A stretch of DNA of 43,074 bases from positions 1 through 43,074 of the forward strand of contig JASFRS010000002.1 of the NCBI GenBank assembly GCA_050114795.1, written 5' to 3'. The notes beneath the pieces were generated by a model. The model searched no databases, was not told the DNA's origin, and was given only the letters and a program-made list of their open reading frames with translations. The DNA comes from JASFRS01 sp050114795. Lineage in GTDB: Bacteria > Pseudomonadota > Alphaproteobacteria > Sphingomonadales > CAKZYD01. Shown here one piece after another: positions 1 to 6,354 of this stretch (position 1 is the first letter of the stretch; each line of letters starts with the position of its first letter). A program made the translations under genes and the position numbers.

Positions 1-80
1 TCACCCCCTCACCCCGACCCTCTCCCCCGCAATGGTTCATTCCCTCTCCCCTTGTGGGAGAGGGTTAGGGTGAGGGGTAC
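1..80. repeat. Palindromic intergenic repeat, copy 1
   Basis: The left arm (about 6-28, CCCCTCACCC then ACCCTCTCCC) is complementary to the right arm (about 56-78, GGGAGAGGGT then GGGTGAGGGG), apart from a two-base mismatch. This makes a stem of about 22 bp around a C/T-rich loop. The same arm sequence recurs at 5487-5590. This type of CCCTCACCC/GGGTGAGGG palindrome is common between genes in proteobacterial genomes. No open frame or transposase is associated. The window starts at or inside the element, so its left boundary is uncertain. Confidence 0.75.
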
Positions 81-85
81 ATCAA

Positions 86-288
86 ACAAGACTTGTATAT
101 GCGCTTACTACACGCTAAGGTTTTGACGCTCTTAATAAAAGAGCGGCCCAGAAGGGTGGTGACACACCCAACTGAGCCTGACCATAAACACTCTAACCAG
201 GAGAATGTTATGGCTAGCAGCGTGTCTAGCATATTCATTTCATATTTGCGAAGTTGTATTCTCACATCCCTGATGTGGTGTGTCGCTG
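86..288 (+). ncRNA. Putative structured leader RNA, copy 1
   Basis: This region matches 5712-5918 at a nearly constant offset of 5629-5634. Shared blocks are GCGCTT (101), AGCGGCCC (142), CCCAAC(T/C)GAGCCT (167) and TTGCGAAG (246). Stems differ in sequence but sit in the same places: ACAAG/CTTGT (86-96), GGGTG/CACCC (154-169), a bulged CATAA..TTATG stem (183-212) and CACATC/GATGTG (263-277). GCTAG/CTAGC (213-230) is an additional stem. The last stem ends 11 nt before the ATG of the small gene at 289. This suggests a cis-acting leader or a processed RNA. I do not recognise a known riboswitch family, and the transcript ends are guesses. Confidence 0.6.
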
Positions 289-504
289 ATGAGTGAGGAC
301 AGAATTGATCTTGCCCTTATCACCGATCATCTGTCGGGGAGAGTGGGATTAAGCGATCTGGCCGAACCCTTAGCTCAGGTGCAGCACGACGTGGCCGTGC
401 TCTTATCCCTGCAAAGCAAGGCGTATCGTTCAGTGCATGCCCAGCTTCATTGCCACGTGGAGCATTTGGCATTGCTTTATCGCGCGTTGATCCAAATACA
501 CTAA
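289..504 (+). CDS. Small helical protein of unknown function, copy 1 (71 aa)
   Basis: Function not recognised. The start is the ATG at 289 (MSEDRIDLAL...), because it falls at the same distance from the conserved leader as the ATG of the second copy at 5919; an in-frame GTG lies at 280. The product is predicted to be mostly alpha-helical, with no signal peptide, membrane segment or cysteine pairs. Its central stretch EPL-x4-H-x2-A-x2-L is also found in the 79-aa product at 5919-6158, so the two are probably distant paralogues. It converges on tag, whose stop is 53 bp away. Ribosome binding signals are weak and close to the terminal leader hairpin, which could allow translational control. Small size and weak identity keep confidence moderate. 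Confidence 0.5.
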   Translation: MSEDRIDLALITDHLSGRVGLSDLAEPLAQVQHDVAVLLSLQSKAYRSVHAQLHCHVEHLALLYRALIQIH

Positions 505-556
505 CCCCTGTCCTGGATATACCGTCCTCGTTACCCGGGCAGGTGGCGGGGGCGGG

Positions 557-1168
557 CTAGGACGGGGGCCGTTTGAAAGCTTGTCGCGCGTCTTCAACCT
601 GCTTTTGAATGATGCACTCTTCATGATGATCATTTATCAAGCCCATGGCCTGCATGAATGCAAATACGGTGGTTGGGCCTACGAATTTCCATCCACGTTT
701 CTTCAGCGCTTTTGAGAGTGCGATAGATGTGGGGGAGGTTGAGCGTGATTGCGGCGTGTCCTGCTCGTCCACGGCTGGCTCAAATCCCCAGACGAATTTG
801 GCGAGAGACCCTTCTTCCTTCACCATAAGCTGTGCACATCGGGCGTTATTAATGACCGCTTCGATTTTGCCGCGATGGCGCACAATGCCTTTGTCTTCCA
901 AAAGACGTTCAATGTCGCCTTTGGTGAATTCAGCAATTTTGTTGAAATCAAAATGATGAAAGGCAGCGCGGAAGTTTTCGCGTTTCGCAAGGATGGTGCG
1001 CCAGCTTAAGCCCGACTGAAAACTTTCCAGGCAGAGCTTTTCAAAAAGCCGATAATCATCGTCAACAGGAAAGCCCCATTCTTTGTCATGATAGGTAATG
1101 AACTCAGGTGCCGCCCCTGACCAGCGGCAACGGGGTAAGCCATCCTCTGCAACAATGGTTTTTGTCAT
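557..1168 (-). CDS. tag: DNA-3-methyladenine glycosylase I
   Basis: Removes 3-methyladenine from alkylated DNA in base excision repair; cytoplasmic. The 203-aa product follows the E. coli Tag pattern throughout: the N-terminal RCRW with C14, YHDKEWG with H27, the helix-hairpin-helix region GIVRHRGKIEAVINNAR, then ALSKALKKRGWKFVGPTT and the NDHHEEC end with H181 and C185. C14, H27, H181 and C185 correspond to the zinc-binding residues of the family, and E48 lies in the conserved LESFQSGLSW active-site region. The ATG is 3 nt after the stop of the YciI-like gene, so it is the third gene of a tetR-yciI-tag operon. The C-terminus is a few residues longer than usual. Identification is firm. Confidence 0.96.
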   Translation of the reverse strand: MTKTIVAEDGLPRCRWSGAAPEFITYHDKEWGFPVDDDYRLFEKLCLESFQSGLSWRTILAKRENFRAAFHHFDFNKIAEFTKGDIERLLEDKGIVRHRGKIEAVINNARCAQLMVKEEGSLAKFVWGFEPAVDEQDTPQSRSTSPTSIALSKALKKRGWKFVGPTTVFAFMQAMGLINDHHEECIIQKQVEDARQAFKRPPS

Positions 1169-1171
1169 AGG

Positions 1172-1468
1172 TTATGCAGCCTTGGCAGTGAGGAATTCGA
1201 GCCTGGAGTCCGTGCGTCCAGGTGTGGTTTCTAAAATGTCTGCAGTGACGATATTTTCGATAACAAAGGGGTCTTGGTTGACGCGTTCCTGAATTTCTTC
1301 AGGTGTTGCATTATGGGCCAGTAACACGCCACCTGCATTGGGTTGTAGACTGCCGACATAGAGAAACACGTCGTCCTTAAACCCATCGGAAATCCAAGCT
1401 TTATGACCCTCCATATATTCTTTTGCTTTGGCTTTATTATCGGAAAATCTAAGCGTTATGATGTACAT
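1172..1468 (-). CDS. YciI-like (YCII-related) protein
   Basis: A 98-aa protein of the YCII/YciI ferredoxin-like fold. The sequence shows the family pattern: MYIITLRFSDN at the start, GHKAWISDGF, an LYVGSLQPNAGG turn and the characteristic NQDPFVIENI ending in a VTADI strand. The conserved histidine of GHKAW is present. Family members are small dimeric proteins, often proposed to be enzymes or ligand-binding proteins, but mostly without known substrate. The frame could be extended upstream, but I chose the ATG at 1468 because the homologous region begins there and AAAGAGA lies just before it. The start lies inside the end of tetR (20-nt overlap), which indicates translational coupling. Confidence 0.88.
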   Translation of the reverse strand: MYIITLRFSDNKAKAKEYMEGHKAWISDGFKDDVFLYVGSLQPNAGGVLLAHNATPEEIQERVNQDPFVIENIVTADILETTPGRTDSRLEFLTAKAA

Positions 1469-2048
1469 TCTCTTTAACCTTTTGTTGTGCATAGGATGAC
1501 GCCCAGGCGCACATTTCATCCACTTCACGTTTTACAAAATCTTCATCATGAAAAGCATTGGCAAGCGTTGCTACACCTTGAGAGCGGGCGAGCAGGTGCA
1601 TGGCGAGGTCATCAGCAATATCTTCATGACCTAATTGCACAAATTGCCGTCGTAGCCAGGTACGGAATAGGGTGAATAACTCACTCGCCCCGCTTTGTGA
1701 TGGATGGTTTAGCTTTGCTAGTTCCGAGCTCAAAGTACCGATGGGGCAGCCATAGAGCATGATCTTCGCTTGATTGGTAATCAGAATATAGATGAAGCTA
1801 CGGATGCGGTCTTCCGGCGTATTTCCTTCAAGCTGCCATTGTTCAAGCATTTCCTGGCGGTCTTTCAGCCTTAGGGCGATGACCGCGTCTAAGATGCCAT
1901 CTTTGCTTTTAAAATGATGATAGAAATTGCCGCGGGAGATGCCTACTGCTGAGGCAATGTCAGCAAAGCTGGTGTGTTCAAAACCCTGTTCATAGAAAAG
2001 CCGGTCCGCTGTTTCCACAATGCGGTCGCAAGTTGTTTTTTTGTCCAT
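1449..2048 (-). CDS. TetR/AcrR family transcriptional regulator
   Basis: A 199-aa TetR-family repressor. The N-terminal DNA-binding domain (about residues 6-52) has the usual layout RIVETADRLFYEQGF, ADIASAVGISRGNFYHHF and KSKDGIL. The C-terminal part is a variable helical ligand-binding domain containing a TetR_C-like region (GCPIGTLSSELA). It is first in an operon with a YciI-like protein and Tag, and probably represses its own operon: two inverted repeats built on TAGGA..TCCTA sit over the promoter at 2071-2114. The GCPIG stretch carries a cysteine, which occurs at a similar place in some electrophile-sensing TetR regulators. The inducer is unknown. Confidence 0.93.
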   Translation of the reverse strand: MDKKTTCDRIVETADRLFYEQGFEHTSFADIASAVGISRGNFYHHFKSKDGILDAVIALRLKDRQEMLEQWQLEGNTPEDRIRSFIYILITNQAKIMLYGCPIGTLSSELAKLNHPSQSGASELFTLFRTWLRRQFVQLGHEDIADDLAMHLLARSQGVATLANAFHDEDFVKREVDEMCAWASSYAQQKVKENVHHNA

Positions 2049-2070
2049 TGGTTTCGCTCCGGCACGCTTT

Positions 2071-2121
2071 AGGACAACTGTCCTATATATGGGATTTAGG
2101 ATGTTTGTCCTAAAATGTCAA
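2071..2121 (-). promoter_or_regulatory. tetR-yciI-tag promoter with two operator palindromes
   Basis: Read leftward, TTGACA (2116-2121), a 17-nt spacer and TAAATC (2093-2098) form a sigma70-type promoter. TTTAGGA-N6-TCCTAAA (2095-2114) is a perfect inverted repeat spanning the spacer and -10. AGGACA-N2-TGTCCT (2071-2084) is a second one just downstream. Both share the half-site TAGGA, as expected for TetR dimers acting on their own promoter. Confidence 0.75.
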
Positions 2122-2127
2122 CGGGCA

Positions 2128-2168
2128 AAACAAAGCCCTTCTCCCTGCGTGAGAGAAGGGCTTTGTTT
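2128..2168 (-). terminator. Intrinsic terminator after the DUF3501 gene (possibly bidirectional)
   Basis: A 16-bp stem, AAACAAAGCCCTTCTC (2128-2143) with GAGAAGGGCTTTGTTT (2153-2168), around a 9-nt loop, with A- and T-rich feet. It lies between the end of the rubrerythrin cluster at 2182 and the tetR promoter. Confidence 0.85.
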
Positions 2169-2181
2169 GAAGGTGAAGAAC

Positions 2182-2775
2182 TTACGCAAAATCTTTAGCA
2201 AGTTCTTCCAAAGAGGCGGGCGACAAAATTGTCAGATGCGCATAATTCTCGTGGTCAAAGCCCAGCATGACTTGCTGTTCTGCGGCTTTAAAGGCAGCAA
2301 TTTGGTCGTCGTTTAAACGGAAATGTAGGAAGTGGACGGCTGAGGTTTTGCCGTCTTCTGAAGTACGTTCCACATCTTGCTCTGGGTCGGCATAGACTTT
2401 TTCATTGCCGATTTGCAGGAAGCATTTTTCCTCAACGCCACCTAAGCGTAGCAGGATGTTCAGGCGACGAATGGGGTCGTCAATTTCGAACATTAAGGTC
2501 GCTGTCAGGTTCTTGCCTTGGGGAATGAGCGGATTATAGGCGTTCAACTCATCTTCGACCTGCTCATCACCCCCTTTTTCGATGTAGAGCATCTCTTGCA
2601 CCTGGGCGAGCATGGTCTCATAGCTTTCAAAATAGAAGGTGGCATAAGGTCCAACTTCAATTCGGCGCAGCTTCTTGGTTGGAATAAGCGCGCGGCGCTT
2701 TTCCATTCGTACTTTGGCGTATTCGTCTAAGTCCATGATGTCATCACGGGTGATTTGACGCGTGTTTACTGGCAT
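2182..2775 (-). CDS. DUF3501 family protein
   Basis: A 197-aa soluble protein matching the DUF3501 family: an N-terminal RQITRDDIMDLDEYAKVRMEKR segment, the RRIEVGPYATFYFESYETM core and a C-terminal stretch ending in a helix (ASLEELAKDFA). No catalytic function is established for the family. Its gene commonly follows genes for rubrerythrin and a two-CCG-domain Fe-S protein, exactly as here, with 10 bp separating it from the Fe-S gene. That context suggests a partner in peroxide or thiol redox chemistry, which is inference. A strong terminator follows. Identification of the family is confident; the function is unknown. Confidence 0.85.
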   Translation of the reverse strand: MPVNTRQITRDDIMDLDEYAKVRMEKRRALIPTKKLRRIEVGPYATFYFESYETMLAQVQEMLYIEKGGDEQVEDELNAYNPLIPQGKNLTATLMFEIDDPIRRLNILLRLGGVEEKCFLQIGNEKVYADPEQDVERTSEDGKTSAVHFLHFRLNDDQIAAFKAAEQQVMLGFDHENYAHLTILSPASLEELAKDFA

Positions 2776-2785
2776 TTCTTAGTCC

Positions 2786-4132
2786 TTATTTCGCGAGCCC
2801 ATAGGCTTGTGCAAAAATCTCAATGGGGTGGAGCGAGCCTTTTTGGCCCGAGCCAATGCCCTGTTCGCGCATGCCTTGAGTGATATGTTTGCAAGCGAGA
2901 GCGCAGTCGGAACAGATGGTCTCGTTTTCCGCGCGCTTGACTTGGTTCAATACAGGTTTACGGATTTTATCCGCATGGGGCTTAGTTTCTTTCATTATAC
3001 CAAATGTGCCGCCATGGCCTGAACAACGTTCAATCAATGTGACTTTCGTATCCGGGATGAGGCGCAGCATTTCCGCAGATTTTGGCCCCATATTTTGGGC
3101 CCGGGCGTGGCAGGCGTGATGAACGCTAACGCCGCCTTCGACTTGGTGAAGACCATCAACCAAGCCCTCTTTTTTGGAGATGTCCACAATATATTCAGCA
3201 ATGTCCCATGTCGCTTTGGACAGGGCTTGCACTTTCTCACTGTCTTTCAAAATCAGGGGCCATTCGAATTTCAGCATCAGACCGCAAGAGGCGGTCAGCG
3301 CCAAAACATCATAGCCCTTTTCCACATAGGGCATGAGAGCGTCAGAGACTTTTTCCGCCTGTTCCGCTACCTGTGCAATATCGCCTTGTTCCAGATAAGG
3401 CATGCCGCAGCAGGCGGGGTAAACCACTTCAGTCTCAACGCCATTTTTAGCCAAAACTTCAATGGCCGCTGTCCCAATATCCGGGTTCTGATAATTGGCC
3501 AGACAAGTGGTGTAAATCACAGCCTTACGCTTGCCGAAAGCGGGGGCCTCCTGATTAACCTCAGGCGCGCCTTTTTTCTTCAAGCGCTTGTCAAATGTAT
3601 CGCTGTGAAATTCCGGTAGCTCAGCCTTTTTATCAATGCCGAGCATGGACTGCATAACACTGCGAGTTACCGTGTTTTCCGTTTTCGATGCCCAATTCAC
3701 GAGACCTGCGATCGGTTCCGCCATCTTGCCATTACGGTCTGTCTTGGCCAGTTGCTTGTGAGTGAAATCCGCGCCTTCGCGCTTTAACTCCGCAGCCCGG
3801 TAGCGCAGCATTAGATGCGGGAAGTCCAAATCAAAATCATGAGGCGGTACATAAGGGCATTTGGTCAGGAAGCACATGTCACACAGCGTGCAGGCATCCA
3901 CTACATCCTTATATGCGCTCTTTTCAACGCTATCCAATTCACCTGTTGGCGCATCGTCAATCAGGTCGAAAAGAATGGGAAAGCTGTCACATAAATTGAA
4001 GCAGCGGCGACACCCGTGACAAATGTCAAAGACGCGCTCCATCTCAGCTTCGATTTTTGCTTCGTCATAGAAGTCCGGGTTGGTCCAATCCAGTGGATGA
4101 CGAATTGGTGCTTCCGTTGAACCTTCTTTCAT
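2786..4132 (-). CDS. Fe-S protein with 4Fe-4S and CCG (heterodisulfide reductase-like) domains
   Basis: A 448-aa protein related to GlpC and HdrD. The N-terminal ferredoxin-type domain has two clusters of cysteines: C38, C41, C44, C48 and C81, C84, C87, C92. CCG domains follow. The first is complete (YTTCLANYQNPD ... PACCGMPYLEQGD). The second reads HHACHARAQNMG ... ERCSGHGGTFG, where the usual CCG is CSG, so its cofactor site may be altered. A further CSDCALAC pair lies near the end. It probably passes electrons between a donor and a disulfide or peroxide-reducing partner. It lies between rubrerythrin (88-bp gap with hairpins) and DUF3501, in a recurrent gene trio. The actual electron acceptor is unknown. 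Confidence 0.9.
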   Translation of the reverse strand: MKEGSTEAPIRHPLDWTNPDFYDEAKIEAEMERVFDICHGCRRCFNLCDSFPILFDLIDDAPTGELDSVEKSAYKDVVDACTLCDMCFLTKCPYVPPHDFDLDFPHLMLRYRAAELKREGADFTHKQLAKTDRNGKMAEPIAGLVNWASKTENTVTRSVMQSMLGIDKKAELPEFHSDTFDKRLKKKGAPEVNQEAPAFGKRKAVIYTTCLANYQNPDIGTAAIEVLAKNGVETEVVYPACCGMPYLEQGDIAQVAEQAEKVSDALMPYVEKGYDVLALTASCGLMLKFEWPLILKDSEKVQALSKATWDIAEYIVDISKKEGLVDGLHQVEGGVSVHHACHARAQNMGPKSAEMLRLIPDTKVTLIERCSGHGGTFGIMKETKPHADKIRKPVLNQVKRAENETICSDCALACKHITQGMREQGIGSGQKGSLHPIEIFAQAYGLAK

Positions 4133-4176
4133 GACTTAGGGTCCCTCAATTTATAAAACAGCTTCACTTAAATGAT

Positions 4177-4219
4177 GGGGGAGTGCGCACACTCCCCCAA
4201 TAACCACATATGGATGTGG
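4177..4219 (-). other. Tandem stem-loops between rubrerythrin and Fe-S genes
   Basis: Two perfect stems in the 88-bp intergenic gap: CCACAT/ATGTGG (4204-4219) directly after the rubrerythrin stop, and GGGGGAGTG/CACTCCCCC (4177-4198). No T-run follows on the leftward strand, so they look more like partial attenuators or mRNA 3'-end protectors than a full terminator. They could make rubrerythrin more abundant than the downstream proteins. Confidence 0.6.
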
Positions 4220-4220
4220 A

Positions 4221-4640
4221 TTAACCGTCCAGGCTGTCCAAAGCTTTTTGGAAACGGCCGGCGTGGCTTTTTTCAGCTTTTGCAAGCGTTTCAAACCAGT
4301 CAGCAATTTCATCAAAGCCTTCATCGCGTGCAGTCCGCGCCATGCCCGGATACATGTCGGTGTATTCATGTGTTTCACCGGCAATTGCGGATTCCAGGTT
4401 TGCAGCAGTGCCACCGATGGGCTTGCCAGTGGCGGGATCACCAGTTTCTTCCAGGAATTCCAGATGGCCATGGGCGTGACCGGTTTCGCCTTCCGCGGTG
4501 GAGCGGAAAACAGCAGCGACGTCGTTATAACCTTCTACGTCCGCTTTTTGAGCGAAATACAGATAGCGACGGTTAGCTTGGCTTTCACCAGCAAATGCGT
4601 CTTTTAAATTTTGTTCGGTTTTTGAACCGCCTAAGCTCAT
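4221..4640 (-). CDS. Rubrerythrin family protein (erythrin domain only)
   Basis: A ferritin-like diiron protein that reduces hydrogen peroxide in the rubrerythrin family. From the ATG at 4640 the 139-aa product has E19 (AGESQANRRYLYFA), E52-x2-H55, E89 and E92, and E123-x2-H126, which match the diiron ligand pattern of rubrerythrins. There is no C-terminal rubredoxin domain with CxxC pairs, so it must receive electrons from another protein, plausibly the Fe-S/CCG protein encoded next. I chose 4640 rather than the upstream in-frame ATG at 4646 because AAGGAG lies 7 nt before it. First gene of the leftward cluster. Confidence 0.92.
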   Translation of the reverse strand: MSLGGSKTEQNLKDAFAGESQANRRYLYFAQKADVEGYNDVAAVFRSTAEGETGHAHGHLEFLEETGDPATGKPIGGTAANLESAIAGETHEYTDMYPGMARTARDEGFDEIADWFETLAKAEKSHAGRFQKALDSLDG

Positions 4641-4780
4641 GTTCATGCTCCTTAAGGCTCGTGTTGATTTGAAATCTCTTAATATGAGGCTGCGCACAAT
4701 ACACCCCCATATTGCACGGGCATTATGCTCTCTTACGAGGCATTTGCCAAAGGGAGATTAATAGATAAGGCAAAATTTTT

Positions 4781-4806
4781 TCGATTAAATTGATTGATTA
4801 AATCGA
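4781..4806. promoter_or_regulatory. Operator-like AT-rich palindrome upstream of rubrerythrin
   Basis: A 26-bp imperfect inverted repeat with perfect outer arms TCGATT and AATCGA and repeated GATT units in the middle. It lies between the leftward rubrerythrin cluster and the rightward membrane protein gene and could serve either. It does not match FNR (TTGAT-N4-ATCAA), Irr or LexA consensus sequences. The bound regulator is unknown. Confidence 0.4.
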
Positions 4807-4905
4807 TTAGTGGGGTGTGGTTTTGAGGCCAAATTGGTGGGAATTTGACTTTACACTTAAGTTGGATTTTAGTTTGGCAACGGACTTTTCATGGGGAGGG
4901 GGGCT

Positions 4906-5484
4906 ATGTCTCAGGAAAAACTGTCTGTTGCGTTGGTGTTTCTATCCAGTTTTGCGTGTATCAAAGTGAGTCTGAAAGAGGCTTATTTAAAGTCTGCTGT
5001 CGCTCGAAGTGCATTTGCTAACTGGCTCTATCTCGTAAGCGGATTAACTTATTTTCTGAGCCTTCTTGGCTTAATCGCCCTTTTTGGATTCTGGGAAGGT
5101 ATTGGCTATTGGATTGGTGGCTCTATCGCTTTGTCAGTGGTTTTGGACATTACCAGGGTAATAGCTATAGCTGATGGTGTCGTTGTGATTTTGGGGGCAG
5201 CTTTGATCGCGATTGGGCTCATGTTGGCCTTTGATAATGCTCAGCATTTTGAAAGGCAGTTTGAACAGTTTTCATGGAGCTGGAGCTGGTCGACGTTTTT
5301 TATTGCCTGGCCGATTTTAGCGATAATTTCAGCTTTTGCTGGTGGCGCTTTAAATGAACAAAATGTAGAGCAGTTGGACGTGGAAGCTGATTATCGCGCT
5401 GCTCCAGGACGGTCTCTGTTTGGTGCCGCTTTGGGCGGAGGCATTCTGGCTTTAATTCTGGTTGGGGTTATTGGATTCTTTTAA
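4906..5484 (+). CDS. Integral membrane protein, unknown function
   Basis: I do not recognise a family. From the ATG at 4906 (preceded by a purine-rich GGAGGGGGG; another in-frame ATG lies at 4891) the product is 192 aa. It has about four to five hydrophobic segments: around residues 40-65, 68-85, 90-112, 130-148 and 172-192 at the extreme C-terminus. A short S-W repeat (SWSWSWS) precedes the fourth segment. A polar stretch rich in acidic residues (NEQNVEQLDVEADYR) lies before the last segment. No conserved catalytic motif is visible. It stands alone between the rubrerythrin cluster and a palindromic repeat. Inner-membrane location is inferred from hydrophobicity. Confidence 0.6.
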   Translation: MSQEKLSVALVFLSSFACIKVSLKEAYLKSAVARSAFANWLYLVSGLTYFLSLLGLIALFGFWEGIGYWIGGSIALSVVLDITRVIAIADGVVVILGAALIAIGLMLAFDNAQHFERQFEQFSWSWSWSTFFIAWPILAIISAFAGGALNEQNVEQLDVEADYRAAPGRSLFGAALGGGILALILVGVIGFF

Positions 5485-5486
5485 TT

Positions 5487-5590
5487 TACCCCTCACCCTA
5501 ACCCTCTCCCGTCAGGGGAGAGGGGGCGAACCAGTGCGCTCCATGAACACACTCCCTCTTCCCTTGTGGGAGGGGGTGGGGTGAAGGGTA
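5487..5590. repeat. Palindromic intergenic repeat, copy 2
   Basis: Starts with the same arm as copy 1 (ACCCCTCACCC then ACCCTCTCCC) and ends with a G-rich complementary arm (GGGAGG...GGGTGAAGGGTA). Its central part is longer than in copy 1 and includes an additional GGGGAGAGGGGG arm that can pair locally with the left arm. It starts 3 bp after the membrane protein stop and precedes the second leader/small-gene unit, just as copy 1 precedes the first. Confidence 0.75.
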
Positions 5591-5711
5591 GTTCGGACTC
5601 TAGCCCTAGGCTACAGAGAGCTTTTTGGAGCATGAGGTTACATGTGTCACCCTCGCGAGATGATCAATCCAACTACTGGGCTGTGTATGACGCCATTTAA
5701 CTTGCACCCAC

Positions 5712-5918
5712 AACTAACACTTGTTAGTTTGGTGGCGCTTCAACGCTTGGGCAACAGGTGAAGAAGTACTTTTAAGCGGCCCGGCCAGGAGTTAGGACCT
5801 CCCAACCGAGCCTCGTCAACACTAATAAAGGCTTATTAGCATGACTAAGCGAACGTTTATCACAAGACATCTGAAATTGCGAAGGCCTTCCTGTATATCC
5901 ACGGGATAGGTACTTCTC
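5712..5918 (+). ncRNA. Putative structured leader RNA, copy 2
   Basis: Counterpart of 86-288. Stems are AACTAACA/TGTTAGTT (5712-5729, perfect), GGAG/CTCC (5788-5802), CTAATAA/TTATTAG around AGGC (5822-5839, perfect) and TATCC/GGATA (5896-5908). Conserved single-strand blocks are GCGCTT (5735), AGCGGCCC (5775), CCCAACCGAGCCT (5801) and TTGCGAAG (5877). The distance from AGCGGCCC to the ATG is 144 nt here and 147 nt in copy 1. Stems that keep their position but change sequence argue for selection on RNA structure. The 5' end and promoter are not defined; 5591-5711 holds nothing else I can identify. Confidence 0.6.
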
Positions 5919-6158
5919 ATGACAATTCAAAAAGAGAACGGGCAGGGCGTGCGCGCTGTGACCGAGCTTAGCCCTATGGAGCCACTGATTGAGCGGCTTC
6001 ATGAAAATGCTGACCATTTATGCGAGTTGATGGACGGCACCTGGCTCAGCTTTGAGCAGCATCGATTAAAGAGCGTGGGTTTCCTCATTCGCCTTATGAA
6101 GGAGGATGCTCTCAACCTTTACGCCCTATACACCCAGGCGACCAAGACCGAGACATGA
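5919..6158 (+). CDS. Small helical protein of unknown function, copy 2 (79 aa)
   Basis: Function not recognised. Starts at the ATG at 5919, with AGG about 9 nt upstream at the base of the last leader hairpin. The product is predicted mostly helical (MEPLIERLHENADHLCEL, then an amphipathic helix with LKSVGFLIRLM), with one cysteine and no signal peptide. It shares EPL-x4-H-x2-A-x2-L with the product at 289-504 and has similar length and the same leader, so I treat the two as a diverged pair. It is followed by its own intrinsic terminator at 6218-6248, so it appears to be a single-gene transcript. The role is unknown. A regulatory or anti-sigma-like small protein is possible but not shown. Confidence 0.6.
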   Translation: MTIQKENGQGVRAVTELSPMEPLIERLHENADHLCELMDGTWLSFEQHRLKSVGFLIRLMKEDALNLYALYTQATKTET

Positions 6159-6217
6159 TAAATGGCCCCTTGCTCGGGGTCAGTGGCGTAACATCTCGGT
6201 CGGGTGGGTAACACCTT

Positions 6218-6248
6218 AAGCGGGGCATTTGCCGGTGCCCCGCTTTTC
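6218..6248 (+). terminator. Intrinsic terminator after small gene copy 2
   Basis: AAGCGGGGCA (6218-6227) pairs perfectly with TGCCCCGCTT (6236-6245) around an 8-nt loop and is followed by T residues. It closes the transcript carrying leader copy 2 and the 79-aa gene. Confidence 0.88.
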
Positions 6249-6354
6249 CCCATGAGCAAATATATTTATCTACTTCTAATTGTAATTTGAAACATTCATG
6301 GACCGTTAACCGGGCGCGTCTTATAGCTCTTTTGGGTAAGAAAGATGATATGAT

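Noticed and set aside
1..80. Insertion sequence or CRISPR repeat
   Set aside because: A single palindrome without transposase, target duplication or regularly spaced units; it fits a dispersed intergenic repeat.
127..145. Perfect CGCTCTT/AAGAGCG hairpin as a terminator
   Set aside because: It is not followed by a T-run and overlaps the conserved AGCGGCCC block, so it is more likely part of the leader structure. It is not preserved in the second copy.
749..1009. Rightward open frames across tag
   Set aside because: They are antisense to a full-length, clearly identified Tag protein.
3095..3619. 174-codon rightward open frame
   Set aside because: It lies antisense within the Fe-S/CCG gene, whose cysteine motifs make that strand the coding one.
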